Below, in pieces: positions 17,431-26,277 of a stretch of 64,000 nt of DNA. Numbering within the stretch: position 1 is the first letter of the stretch; the number at the start of each line of letters is the position of its first letter. Source of the DNA: Beijerinckia indica subsp. indica ATCC 9039 (lineage in GTDB: Bacteria > Pseudomonadota > Alphaproteobacteria > Rhizobiales > Beijerinckiaceae); the NCBI RefSeq assembly GCF_000019845.1, contig NC_010581.1, positions 4,054,001 through 4,118,000 on the forward strand. The letters run 5' to 3'. A program made the position numbers and the translations under genes. The notes below the pieces were generated by a model, which saw nothing but the letters and a program-made list of their open reading frames with translations, was not told the DNA's origin and searched no databases.

Positions 17431-18333
17431 ATGGTTCATTGGTCTTTTCCAAGCCGAGGACGCGCCTTGCGGTGCAAGCGCTTCTCCAAAATGCCTTGTC
17501 GCGAGGCGGGCTTCTTGCGCCACGCTTTGCTGGCGCTGGGGCTCGGCGCGATCACCCTTGGATCCACGCTGGCTCCGGCCAGGGCGGATATGATCCGCGC
17601 GCATTATTCCGTCAGCCTCATCGGCCTTGAGATCGGGGATGCCGTGGCGACCGGTCATGTCGAGCCCTCGCACTACCAGATCGATCTCAATGCACGGCTG
17701 ACCGGCGTGGCCGCTATGGTTTCCAATGTCAAATTGGCCTTCGCTTCCGCGGGCAATTTGCATCGCGGCGCGATTTTGCCATCGTCCTATGCAACGACGA
17801 GCGGTAACGAACAGGAAACCCGGACCGTACGCATGCGCTTGCAGTCGGGTACCGTCAAGGCCGTGGATATTTCTCCGCCTTTTGAGGATTGGGAGGGTCG
17901 CGTTCCGGTGACCGAGGCCTTGAAGCGCAATATTCTCGATCCCACCAGCGCCCTGATCATGGCGGTGCCCAACAATCAGCCTCTGGTCGGACCGGCGGCA
18001 TGCAATCGGACCTTGCGTATTTATGACGGCTATGTCCGTTATGATGTCGCTTTGTCCTATGCCGGTACGCGCGAGGTCGCGGCAAAGGGTTACTCCGGCC
18101 CGGTCGCGGTCTGTACCGCCCGCTATCATCCCATCGCCGGCCACAAGCTTGACTCGCAATCGACCCGTTTCATGGCCAATAACCGCGAGATCGAGGCTTG
18201 GCTGGCGCCGGTTGAAAAGGCGCATGTCGTCGTGCCCTTCCATGTGTCCTTGATGACCATGGCTGGCCTCGCAATCATCGATGCCGTGGAATTTACCGTT
18301 GAACCCTCGACTGTGACGGCCAATACGCACTGA
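17431..18333 (+). CDS. DUF3108 domain-containing exported protein
   Basis: A 300-residue protein with an N-terminal export signal: basic residues, then a hydrophobic run (HALLALGLGAITLGSTLAP) and an ARA-D cleavage site near residue 51. The mature part has the alternating beta-strand pattern of DUF3108 (AHYSVSLIGLEIGDAVATGH, GxAAMVSNVKLAFASAG, and a late YDGYVRYDVALSY). The family is periplasmic and uncharacterised in most alphaproteobacteria. The ATG at 17431 is uncertain: its ribosome site is weak and the ATG at 17491 would give a more compact signal peptide. Confidence 0.7.
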   Translation: MVHWSFPSRGRALRCKRFSKMPCREAGFLRHALLALGLGAITLGSTLAPARADMIRAHYSVSLIGLEIGDAVATGHVEPSHYQIDLNARLTGVAAMVSNVKLAFASAGNLHRGAILPSSYATTSGNEQETRTVRMRLQSGTVKAVDISPPFEDWEGRVPVTEALKRNILDPTSALIMAVPNNQPLVGPAACNRTLRIYDGYVRYDVALSYAGTREVAAKGYSGPVAVCTARYHPIAGHKLDSQSTRFMANNREIEAWLAPVEKAHVVVPFHVSLMTMAGLAIIDAVEFTVEPSTVTANTH

Positions 18334-18362
18334 TGCGAGATCGAGAGGCGTGACCAGCACGT

Positions 18363-18775
18363 ATGTCCATCGGACGACAGAACGCGTGGTCCTATTGGTT
18401 GGATCATGCTGAGATCATCACCGAGTTTGGATTTTGGAGCGGACTGTCCGCTCCAAAACTCAAGAGGCATTTTCATGCACAGACCCAGGTGACGATTGTC
18501 CTTTCCGGCGCACGCGCTTTTCAAATCAGAGGCAAGCACTATACGGTCTTTGCCGAACAAGGCCTCATTATTCCCGCACCCGCGATTTCGGAATGCCGCC
18601 TCATGCCGCCCGTCTCATAGAGCGTTTGAATATTGCCCGCTGGTGCCTCCAGCGCGGCGATTCAATCGCTGGATTGGCGGCAGAGCTGAATTTCTCGGAT
18701 CAGAGCCATTTCGGCCGGCATTTTCGGTGTGCCTTCGGCACCACTCCCAACGCCTATCGCAAAAGCATGCGATGA
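18363..18775 (+). pseudogene. Remnant of an AraC family transcriptional regulator (internal deletion and frame change)
   Basis: The first frame, from 18363, encodes an N-terminal sensor part with HFHAQTQVTIVLSGARAFQI, a cupin-type strand set seen in AraC regulators. A second frame, up to 18775, encodes the second helix-turn-helix and C-terminus: IAGLAAELNFSDQSHFGRHF, then GTTPNAYRKS. Together they would give only ~137 residues where 260-300 are usual. The middle, including the first helix-turn-helix, is missing and the parts are in different frames. It is therefore a decayed gene. The neighbouring TauE/SafE remnant may have been its target. Confidence 0.75.
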
Positions 18776-18839
18776 TCACAAACGTTCCAGACATTGTTTC
18801 CATGGGCATCCAATAGTCCTCCACGAGGTCTGGATACCC

Positions 18840-19509
18840 ATGGATTGGACGATCATTATTCTCTTGTTTGTCGCGGGGCTGTTGGGCGGTCTTGTCAATG
18901 CGATTGCTGGCGGAGCGACTCTCTTGACATTCCCGGCCATGCTGGCGGCTGGATTGCCTCCCGTCGTTGCAAATGCCTCCAATGCGGTCGCTATTGCTCC
19001 GGGACATTTGCTCGCGGCACTGGCGGACTGGACAAAATTGCGGCCCTTCGATCAGTCTGTCATTCTCTCCTTGATGATCGCCATCATTGGAGGGGCCCTG
19101 GGCGCCTTGCTGGTGCTCGCGCTTCCCGAACGGCTTTTCGTCTTGCCGATCCCGGGCCTTATCGGTCTCGCGACATGTCTGTTCGCCTTTGCCCCGCAGA
19201 TCCAATCATGGACGCATAAACGAAACGGCAGAACAAGACCTTCTCCCATCGGAGATTTCGCGGCGCTTGCCAGCGCCTCCCTTTATGGCAGTTTCTTCGG
19301 GGCGGGGCTCGGCATTGTCCTGACGGCTTTGCTCTCGATGGCCGGAAACACTCTGTATGCTGACGGGAGCCTTGCTGGGTGGCTATGCGGGTGGTCGTCT
19401 CATTCGTATTCTTCCGGCGCGTATGATCCGTGTGTTCGTGATCACCGCGGGTCTTTTAATGACGATTATCTATGCGCAAACACTATTGGTAATCAGCAGC
19501 AGTGCATAA
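18840..19509 (+). pseudogene. Remnant of a TauE/SafE (TSUP) family membrane permease (internal deletion)
   Basis: From the ATG at 18840 the frame encodes the first part of a TSUP permease: LLGGLVNAIAGGATLLTFPA, the family hallmark, then ANASNAVAIAPGHL. After TALLSMAGNTLYAD near 19360 the normal continuation is lost. The family's C-terminal helix pair (LLGGYAGGRLIRILPARMIR) is read in a different frame and ends in TAA at 19509. About 60 residues between these points are missing. Such permeases export sulfite, sulfoacetate or similar anions. The product here would lack membrane helices and is probably inactive. Confidence 0.8.
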
Positions 19510-19803
19510 TGGGAAGGAACACCTTCACGAGCACGATGTAGCATGGCGCACGGATCGGTACTTTCTTTGTCGACACATGCAGGATTCAATGCATTGCGCG
19601 ATAGCCGTAGGTTCCCAGCCTGGGACGAAGCCGAAGAAGCTGCGCAATGTTGACAGGCGGCAATTACCTGTACCGATCGTGTCTCCACGTTCCTGCTCGG
19701 TCGCGACGAGACCTTACCCGTCATTCGCATCGGACCTTGCAAGCTCTGCGAAAGCCCCCTATTTTGAGTCAGACCTGATCCGATAAAAGGAGATGCTTTC
19801 GAC
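19510..19803. other. Leader region of the ABC-F gene, no gene seen
   Basis: This stretch follows the permease remnant. A TTGACA hexamer near 19650 is a possible -35 element, though no good -10 follows at standard spacing. AAAGGAG at 19786-19792 is a strong ribosome site serving the small ORF at 19804. Short frames with AWDEAEEAAQC and RVSTFLLGRDETLPV are interrupted by stops and may be further gene debris. Confidence 0.4.
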
Positions 19804-19908
19804 ATGGACCTGAACTTCGCCGCCTTCACCCCTTCGGTATCGCTGCGAGACGTTCTGCCCCATGCCTGCATCTGTTTCCTTTTCCAATCTGTCGTGGTCC
19901 ACGACTGA
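19804..19908 (+). CDS. Small upstream ORF overlapping the ABC-F start (possible leader peptide)
   Basis: A 34-codon ORF, MDLNFAAFTPSV to VVVHD, starts 11 bases after AAGGAG. It ends 44 bases inside the ABC-F gene in another frame. The ABC-F start itself has only a weak ribosome site. Antibiotic-resistance ABC-F genes are often controlled by leader ORFs on which drug-bound ribosomes stall, so this arrangement is suggestive. The peptide is not a known leader, and the frame may also be a chance or remnant N-terminus. Confidence 0.35.
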   Translation: MDLNFAAFTPSVSLRDVLPHACICFLFQSVVVHD

Positions 19909-21445
19909 CGGCACCCCGCTTTTCACCGACCTGAACCTGAGTTTCGGCTCCGAACGCACCGGCATTGTCGGACGTAATGGAACCGGGAAGACCACTCTTC
20001 TGCGTCTGATCGCGGGCGACCTGAACCCGGTTCCGGGCCAAATGCAGGTCGCCGGGTCGATTGCGATGATGCGGCAGGAGGCGATGGAACGCCCCGGCGA
20101 CACCATTTCCGATCTGTTCGGAGTGCAGCCTGCACTCGATCTGCTTGATCGGGCAGAAGCCGGTCTTGCCGATGCCGATGAATTGGTCGAAGCGGACTGG
20201 ACATTGCCCGCGCGGATCGAGGCTGCCTTGCTGCGCTGTGGCCTGTCGGCTGATCTGCAGACCTCGCTGGCAACTCTTTCCGGTGGGCAGCGCACCCGCG
20301 CCGCCCTTGCGGCGCTAATCTTTGGCGAGCCGGATTTCCTGCTGCTCGACGAGCCGACGAACAATCTCGACCGCGCCGGGCGTCAGGCCGTGATTGACCT
20401 GATCCAGGGCTGGAAGGCTGGGGCGATCATCGTCAGCCATGATCGCGAGATGCTGGAGGAAATGGACGCCATCGTAGAACTGACCCCGCTTGGCGTGACC
20501 AGATATGGGGGGAATTACAGCGCCTTCCGGCACTGGAAGGACACTGAACTGGACGCGGCTCAACGCAATCTTGCCCATGCGGAAAAGGTTCGTGCCGAGA
20601 TTGCCCGTCGCGCGCAGCAGGCCGCCGAGCGCAAGGCACGCAGGGACAGCGCCGGGCACAAGGCGAGGGCGAAAGGCGATCAGCCCAAGATTCTGATGGA
20701 TGCAACCAAGGGCCGGGCCGAGGCATCGGGCGGCGCAAACGCCCGTTTGCGCGATGCAAGGCGCGAGGCCGCAGAGGAAATGTTTTCTGCTGCCCGCGAG
20801 AAGATTGAGGTTCTGCATCCCCTGCACATGGATATTCCCCCGACCGGCCTGTCGCCCGGCAAGGTAGTGCTGCGGCTCGACAATGTGACCGGGGGATATG
20901 ATGCCGACCGCCCCATCATCCGCGATCTGTCGCTGACCATCATCGGCCCTGAGCGTGTTGTCATCGCCGGGCCGAACGGCAGCGGCAAGACGACGCTTCT
21001 CAGGCTGATCACCGGCCAGCTGACCCCGCAACGCGGCGGGGTGGACCTCATGGTCCCCTCTGCCTTGCTGGATCAGCATGTGGAGCTGCTTGATCCCGCT
21101 CAGTCCTTGCGCGAGAATTTTCTGCGCCTGAACACCTCAGCGGATGCGCATATGGCCCATGCGGCACTTGCCCGTTTCGGTTTCCGCGCGGCGGATGCCT
21201 TGCACCGGGCGGGCAATCTGAGCGGGGGCGAGCGTCTGCGCGCGGGTCTCGCCTGCGCCCTCGGGGCCACACCTGCCCCCATGCTACTGATCCTAGACGA
21301 GCCAACCAATCATCTTGATCTGGACGGCATCGCGGCGCTGGAGGCCGCACTGACAGCCTATGATGGTGCGGTGCTGGTGGTCAGCCATGACGAGGCATTT
21401 CTGAAAACCCTCGCCCCGAACAGAACCATTGAATTGCAGGGATGA
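19862..21445 (+). CDS. ABC-F family ATP-binding cassette protein
   Basis: A 527-residue soluble protein with two ATP-binding cassettes and no membrane segment. Walker A motifs are GRNGTGKTT (~residue 37) and GPNGSGKTT (~370). Signatures are LSGGQRTR (~139) and LSGGERLR (~453), with Walker B LLLDEPTNNLD and LILDEPTNHLD. A charged helical linker (residues ~225-310) separates the cassettes. ABC-F proteins act on the ribosomal E site, as translation factors or as antibiotic protection proteins; which applies here is unknown. Its codon choice differs from the neighbours (frequent CTG and GCC) and it sits next to two pseudogenes, consistent with horizontal acquisition. Confidence 0.85.
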   Translation: MPASVSFSNLSWSTTDGTPLFTDLNLSFGSERTGIVGRNGTGKTTLLRLIAGDLNPVPGQMQVAGSIAMMRQEAMERPGDTISDLFGVQPALDLLDRAEAGLADADELVEADWTLPARIEAALLRCGLSADLQTSLATLSGGQRTRAALAALIFGEPDFLLLDEPTNNLDRAGRQAVIDLIQGWKAGAIIVSHDREMLEEMDAIVELTPLGVTRYGGNYSAFRHWKDTELDAAQRNLAHAEKVRAEIARRAQQAAERKARRDSAGHKARAKGDQPKILMDATKGRAEASGGANARLRDARREAAEEMFSAAREKIEVLHPLHMDIPPTGLSPGKVVLRLDNVTGGYDADRPIIRDLSLTIIGPERVVIAGPNGSGKTTLLRLITGQLTPQRGGVDLMVPSALLDQHVELLDPAQSLRENFLRLNTSADAHMAHAALARFGFRAADALHRAGNLSGGERLRAGLACALGATPAPMLLILDEPTNHLDLDGIAALEAALTAYDGAVLVVSHDEAFLKTLAPNRTIELQG

Positions 21446-21574
21446 CGGCTTTGTACCGCAATGGATGTGCTCCAGGTAAGCCGGACCTTCACATTATGAA
21501 TTGCTGCTGATTACTGAAATGATGGTGAGCTTGTTATTATTTTAGGTGTGATCAAACATAAGGTTTCCGCCTTC

Positions 21575-22138
21575 TCAAAAGCGCCAGAGAGGTGCGGGTT
21601 GGGGAGCGGGTTTGAGTGTAAGCGGCAGTCCAGCGCTGACCAGGACGACACCCTCGCAGACTTGCGCAAGAGCCTGATTGAGCCGGCCTTGCGCATCACG
21701 AAACTTTCGCGCCAGGGCATTGTCCGGGACAATGCCCTGGCCGACCTCATTGGAGACAATGATCAAGGGGCCTGACAGTTTGAGAATCGTGGCCGTGAGA
21801 TTGGCAACGGCTGTGTCGATTTCGGCTTCATGGAAAAACAGATTGCTGAGCCAGAGCGTCGCGCAATCCACGAGCAGAATGGAGGCGGGATGGGCGTTCT
21901 GCTCAAGGGTTTCACACAGAGCGAGAGGCGTTTCGACAAGCCCCCAGAGGGGACCGCGTTCACTCTTGTGGCGGGCTATGCGTTCGGCCATTTCCGCATC
22001 ATGGGCCTCGGCCGTGGCGATCATCACCGGCCGCAAGCCGGAGGTTTCTGCCAGTCTTTGTGCGTAAAAACTCTTGCCGGAGCGTGCGCCGCCGAGAATA
22101 AACAGACTGCGGATGGGAGAGGCCGGGAAGGGATTCAT
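21575..22138 (-). CDS. cobP: Bifunctional adenosylcobinamide kinase/adenosylcobinamide-phosphate guanylyltransferase
   Basis: A 187-residue enzyme of cobalamin assembly that phosphorylates adenosylcobinamide and then transfers GMP to it. The P-loop GGARSGKS lies at residues 16-23, followed by YAQRLAE and IATAEAHDAEMAERI (the nucleotide and guanylylation region), DCATLWLSN, and EVGQGIVPDNALARKFRD near residue 150. The ATG at 22138 overlaps the stop of the ScfR-type regulator (ATGA), so it is translated from the same message. No other cobalamin synthesis gene is nearby. Confidence 0.9.
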   Translation of the reverse strand: MNPFPASPIRSLFILGGARSGKSFYAQRLAETSGLRPVMIATAEAHDAEMAERIARHKSERGPLWGLVETPLALCETLEQNAHPASILLVDCATLWLSNLFFHEAEIDTAVANLTATILKLSGPLIIVSNEVGQGIVPDNALARKFRDAQGRLNQALAQVCEGVVLVSAGLPLTLKPAPQPAPLWRF

Positions 22139-23568
22139 GTAAACCGGAAAGGAACGAAATCGCGGCGGTCCGGATCGACGAGAAGGCCGCGATCGATCGG
22201 CGGCGCTGCCCGTTGCGGACAATCGGTGCGTTCGCAGATACGGCAACTGACACCGATCTTGGCGACCGGAGTGGTTTTTAGATCGATGGCGTCGGAATAG
22301 ACAACATCATGCGCATAGCTGATCTCGCATCCAATGCCGAGCGCGTAATGACGGGGTTGCGCGAGATGGCTGCCAACCGATTTGGTGGCTGAACGGGCGA
22401 CACACAAATAGCGCACGCCATCCGGCATTTCGGCGATCTGGACCAAGGTGCGGTTCGGCATTTCGAATGCCTCATGCACATTCCATAAAGGACAGGTGCC
22501 ACCGAAACGAGCAAATTGGAAACGCGTCGATGAATGACGTTTCAGAATATTTCCCGCCCGATCGATGCGCACGAAATAGAAAGGGACACCGCGCGCATTC
22601 GGCCTTTGCAGGGTGGACAGACGATGGCCGATCTGTTCGAAACTCGCACCGAACATCAAGCAGAGGCGTTCGACATCATAACGTGTCGAACGCGCCGCAT
22701 TCAGGAAACGCTCATAAGGCATGATCAAGGCGCCGGCGAAATAATTGGCAAGCGCGATCCTGGTGATGCCGGCCGCGCCGCTCGCCCGGAAACCGGCCTC
22801 GGCGATGATCGCCTCGAATGTATCGCCTTCCTCAAGATGGGCGATCTGATGCGCAATCAAAAACGCCCGGCTCGTCGGATCGAGACCATCCCGGATCGAG
22901 AGCACGCGGCCGACGCGATCATAGCGGCGCATGAAGCGCGAGGTCGGCTCGACCTTTTCGCATTCGACGCGCACGGCATGGCGGCGCAAGAGATAATCCG
23001 CGAGTTCGTTGACTTTCGTCCCCTCGCCGATGCCGAGTTCTTCCTCGGCGATTCGCTCAGCCGCGACATCGAGCACATCGATGTAATTGCCGCGATAATG
23101 GAAGAAATCCCGGACTTCCTCGTAAGGCAAGAGCATGCCGGAATCCGAGGCCGTGCCCGCCGGCCGATGGAGGATGTCCTCATCGTCCATCGTCTGCATG
23201 CGTTCATTGGTGCGGCGAAAAGCCGTATGCAATTGGAGAAAGGCATGTGCGAACCAGGACGCATTGCCAGCGATCATCTTCAGATCCTGACCACTGGGCG
23301 TCAGTCCTGAAAAGAGCGGATCGGCCAGGGCTTCCTTGAGATCGCCGATGAGGCGATCGGTATCTTCCTGCGCAAATTCGCTGAGATCGACGGAAAAGGA
23401 TTGAGCGAGACTGAGCAGGACAGAGGCGGAAAGGGGACGCTGGTTATTTTCAATCTGATTCAAATAACTAGGCGAGATCCCAAGACGCTCGGCAAAGGCG
23501 CCTTGAGTCAGGGCGTGAGCCTCCCTGAGGCGTCGGATCTGGGTTCCGGCAAAAAATTTTTGACGCAT
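22135..23568 (-). CDS. ScfR/RamB-type short-chain acyl-CoA regulator (XRE family with ImmA/IrrE-like domain)
   Basis: A 477-residue regulator. Residues ~8-62 are an XRE helix-turn-helix ([37 protein letters not shown]). The central part resembles ImmA/IrrE metalloprotease-like domains, with HQIAHLEEGD near residue 240 where the catalytic Glu of HExxH is Gln, typical of these regulators. A C-terminal domain with CRICERTDC follows. Relatives control acetate, propionate or glyoxylate-cycle genes in response to short-chain acyl-CoA. The promoter side has TTTGCAA repeats like RamB boxes, suggesting autoregulation. CobP is coupled downstream. Confidence 0.82.
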   Translation of the reverse strand: MRQKFFAGTQIRRLREAHALTQGAFAERLGISPSYLNQIENNQRPLSASVLLSLAQSFSVDLSEFAQEDTDRLIGDLKEALADPLFSGLTPSGQDLKMIAGNASWFAHAFLQLHTAFRRTNERMQTMDDEDILHRPAGTASDSGMLLPYEEVRDFFHYRGNYIDVLDVAAERIAEEELGIGEGTKVNELADYLLRRHAVRVECEKVEPTSRFMRRYDRVGRVLSIRDGLDPTSRAFLIAHQIAHLEEGDTFEAIIAEAGFRASGAAGITRIALANYFAGALIMPYERFLNAARSTRYDVERLCLMFGASFEQIGHRLSTLQRPNARGVPFYFVRIDRAGNILKRHSSTRFQFARFGGTCPLWNVHEAFEMPNRTLVQIAEMPDGVRYLCVARSATKSVGSHLAQPRHYALGIGCEISYAHDVVYSDAIDLKTTPVAKIGVSCRICERTDCPQRAAPPIDRGLLVDPDRRDFVPFRFT

Positions 23569-23594
23569 TTCGCATTTGTAACATTGCGAAGGTC

Positions 23595-23615
23595 ATTTGC
23601 AAGCAATTTGCAAAT
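23595..23615. promoter_or_regulatory. Candidate RamB/ScfR-type operator
   Basis: Two TTTGCAA cores lie side by side (23596-23602 and 23607-23613) within a palindromic context, with related TTTGTAA and TTGCGAA just to the left. RamB in corynebacteria recognises an AAxTTTGCAAA-type box. The position, 27 bases ahead of the ScfR-type gene and about 80 ahead of the divergent LuxR-type gene, suits an operator. Binding is inferred, not shown. Confidence 0.45.
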
Positions 23616-23694
23616 CGGCCCTTTTTTTAGGGATTCATCCCCTGGTTTTTTGTAAAGCCTACCTAACGACATTAGTCGTTCGATGGAGGTCACC

Positions 23695-24402
23695 ATGAAT
23701 CCTGCTTCCGTGACATTGCAGTCAATCGAGAAACCGGGTCTCCCACTCGTGTCCAAACCTCTCCCCAAAGGAAAGATTTTCATTGTTCATAGCGTGCCGC
23801 TGATGCGCCTCGCTATCGAGACCATCCTCAGCAAGGCCATGCCCTTGGCTGGTCATGCCATTTTCAGCATGTCGCATGCTGAAAACGACAGCCTCGGTCA
23901 GGCTACTTCTGGCGATATCGTCATTTGCGACATCACCACCTGGACTGTGCTGGAAAAAGAAGCTGATTCCGCGCACCAGCCCCATCTTCACAATCGCGGG
24001 ATCGCCGTGGCGATCGTTGCTTCTCCGGATCAGACCGGCACCCGCCTGCTCGAGACACGGGGTGTCTCTGGCGTCATCCATCCCGATGCTGAACCGCAGG
24101 CCTTTATCGACATGGCCGGCGATCTTCTGGCAGGCCGCCGCTCCATTTCCAAATCTCTCAATGCCGCTCCGCATGCCGCGGGCCTCGGTCGCCTTTCGAA
24201 TCGCCAATTCGAAATTCTCGAATTGATGACGAGAGGCCTGCTCAATAAGCAGATTGCCTGGGAACTTGGTCTGACCGAGGGCACCGTCAAGAGCCATGTC
24301 TCGGCCATTTTAGAAAAACTCGGTTGCGACCGCCGCACTCAGGCGATCACTGCTTTCATGCAGAGCCTTGGCGTTGGCCGTTCTTCCACGATCGCCGCCT
24401 AA
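23695..24402 (+). CDS. LuxR/NarL family DNA-binding regulator with a degenerate receiver domain
   Basis: A 235-residue protein. Residues ~28-150 follow a response-regulator fold: KIFIVHSVPLMRLAIETIL, DIVICDITTW, AVAIVASPD and GVSGVIHPDA. The acidic pair normally ahead of the phosphorylation site is missing and the conserved Lys is replaced, though an Asp remains in VICD. Residues ~165-225 are a LuxR helix-turn-helix (LSNRQFEILELMTRGLLNKQ, then GTVKSHVSAILEKLG). GGAGG eight bases before the ATG at 23695 fixes the start. It diverges from the ScfR-type gene. No partner kinase is nearby, so control without phosphorylation is likely. Confidence 0.78.
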   Translation: MNPASVTLQSIEKPGLPLVSKPLPKGKIFIVHSVPLMRLAIETILSKAMPLAGHAIFSMSHAENDSLGQATSGDIVICDITTWTVLEKEADSAHQPHLHNRGIAVAIVASPDQTGTRLLETRGVSGVIHPDAEPQAFIDMAGDLLAGRRSISKSLNAAPHAAGLGRLSNRQFEILELMTRGLLNKQIAWELGLTEGTVKSHVSAILEKLGCDRRTQAITAFMQSLGVGRSSTIAA

Positions 24403-24588
24403 CCTACCGCTTTTTCCCCAAGAATAGCAGCGTGATCGGACCGAATGAGGCCGGGCTCTTTATTGCTCATCAAAATTATATCTTATGCCCAAAGATACAT
24501 TTTCGGGCAAATGCTCTAAATTTCAGCAAACGCCATCGGATTCCCCCTGAAAGCGGCACTCCCTTTTAGGGTCGATGGTCTGGCTTTT

Positions 24589-24640
24589 CGCATGTGCCAA
24601 GCTGGATAAGCTCTATCCTAGCTTAGCACATGCGTTTTTT
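24589..24640 (+). terminator. Rho-independent terminator after the LuxR-type gene
   Basis: A long hairpin with a 9-bp outer stem CGCATGTGC/GCACATGCG (24589-24597, 24626-24634) and a paired inner part is followed by six T residues on the plus strand. It lies 187 bases after the regulator stop and faces the end of the aminotransferase gene. The T-run favours plus-strand termination. Confidence 0.75.
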
Positions 24641-24695
24641 ATGCCATTTTGTGCCCGGGTGCAGAATTTATTTCCCGCACCTCGGGCCTATTTTC

Positions 24696-25919
24696 TCAGG
24701 CTACCAGGCTCTGTTCTCCGCTTTCGCGCAGAACGGTGGCAATGGCTTCCGCCACAATATCGAGATTGGCCTTATTGAGAGCGGCAACGCAGATGCGACC
24801 GCTGTCCAGCGCATAGATCGAGAAACGGCTGCGCAACATCTCGACCGCTTCCTTCGACAGGCCCGAATAAGAAAACATGCCGCGCTGGCGCGTGATGAAG
24901 CTGAAATCGCGATCAGGGACCTGGACGCGCAGACGCTCCGCCAGTCCCTCGCGCATGGCTTTAATGCGATCGCGCATCAGGGCCAATTCATCGTGCCAGA
25001 GAGCAGTAAGGCCCGGCTCATTCAGGATCGTGGCAACGGTAGCGCCGCCATGGCTTGGCGGGCTCGAATAAGTGGTGCGCGCGATCCGCTTGATCTGGCT
25101 GAGAACTGGCCCGCGCTCGGCGGCGCCGCCGGTCACGACGGCAAGGGCACCGACGCGTTCGCCATAGAGCGACAAGGATTTCGAGAAGGAAAAGGAGACC
25201 AGAAACGGCAGGCCAGCTTGCGCGAATGTATCGATCGCCACGCGATCTGCGTCGAGGCCGTCGGCAAAGCCGAGATAGGCCGCATCGAGGAAGGGAATGA
25301 CGCCGCGCTCAGCGGCAAGGGCTTGAATCTCCGCCCATTGGTACGGCTCGAGATCGAGCCCGGTTGGATTATGGCAGCAGGCGTGCAGAAGCAGGATGTC
25401 GCCGCTCGGCAAAGATGACAGGGTCTGAATCAGGCCAGCGAAATCAAGGCCGCCATCGGCGCGATAATAAGGATAGGTTTCGACCTCGAAGCCGGCGGCG
25501 GAGAAGAGAGCGCGATGATTTTCCCAGCTTGGATCGCTGATCCAGATGCGCGCGGAGGGATTGGTGGTGCGCAGAAAATCGGCACCGAGCTTGAGCGCGC
25601 CAGTGCCGCCGAGCGCCTGGACGGTGACCAGCCGCTCGTCGAGCGAGGGACGCTCTCCGCTGAAGATCAAGCTGGCGACGGCATTATCGAAAGCCGCGAT
25701 TCCGTCGATTGGCACATAGCTGTGCGGTCCCTTGCGGCGCAGCAATTCTTCCTCGGCTTGCTGCACGCAATCGAGAAGCGGAACGTGACCGTTCTCGTCG
25801 AGATAGACACCGACTCCGAGATTGACCTTTCGCGGCGACGAGTCCGCCACAAAAGCCTCGGTAATGCCGAGGACGGGATCGCGGGGCAATTGCTGGACAT
25901 GAGCGAAAGGCGACGACAA
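24696..25919 (-). CDS. Aromatic amino acid aminotransferase (class I, TyrB/AspC type)
   Basis: A 407-residue PLP enzyme that moves amino groups between aromatic or acidic amino acids and 2-oxoglutarate or oxaloacetate. The N-terminus has the family pattern PRDPVLGITEAFVADSSPRK with VNLGVGVYLDENG. CCHNPTGLD (~residue 180), FLDAAYLGFADG, the PLP lysine in SFSFSKSLSLYGERVG (~248) and RTTYSSPPSHGG follow in order. It begins at TTG 25919; no in-frame ATG precedes the conserved region, and an in-frame stop lies shortly upstream. The gene is monocistronic. Confidence 0.88.
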   Translation of the reverse strand: MSSPFAHVQQLPRDPVLGITEAFVADSSPRKVNLGVGVYLDENGHVPLLDCVQQAEEELLRRKGPHSYVPIDGIAAFDNAVASLIFSGERPSLDERLVTVQALGGTGALKLGADFLRTTNPSARIWISDPSWENHRALFSAAGFEVETYPYYRADGGLDFAGLIQTLSSLPSGDILLLHACCHNPTGLDLEPYQWAEIQALAAERGVIPFLDAAYLGFADGLDADRVAIDTFAQAGLPFLVSFSFSKSLSLYGERVGALAVVTGGAAERGPVLSQIKRIARTTYSSPPSHGGATVATILNEPGLTALWHDELALMRDRIKAMREGLAERLRVQVPDRDFSFITRQRGMFSYSGLSKEAVEMLRSRFSIYALDSGRICVAALNKANLDIVAEAIATVLRESGEQSLVA

Positions 25920-26277
25920 GAATTCAATTCCCGGGTTTTGCGTCCCTGCCTATCAAGAACGCCGAATTATCCATGGGTTTAACTCCGGCATTGGCGAATG
26001 CCGAAGGCAACAGGTTCATGAAAGCGAAGGTATGAGGCTTCTAACATTGCAGAGACCTGGTGTGTCTCCCGAACACCAGGCTGTCTCGACAAAGGCACCG
26101 CTCGGCATCAAGCTTTTCAAGGCTTTTGAAGGAGCCACGCTGTCAAGTAAAGAAATTTACTGCATCCTCGTCGCTGGGGCAAATGACCTTTTGTCGCGTT
26201 TCTGAAAGATGACGCGATTTATGGGGCGCCATGGCGCGCTCCCATATCCAACCCAGCAGGGGCATTTTGGTTATGCT
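25920..26277. other. Intergenic region with a hairpin, no gene seen
   Basis: This 358-base gap separates the aminotransferase start from the end of the protease gene; both are on the minus strand. An 8-bp stem CCTGGTGT/ACACCAGG with a 9-base loop lies at 26056-26080. Being about 140 bases ahead of the aminotransferase, it could be part of its leader. It has no T-run. No ORF was supported. Confidence 0.4.
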
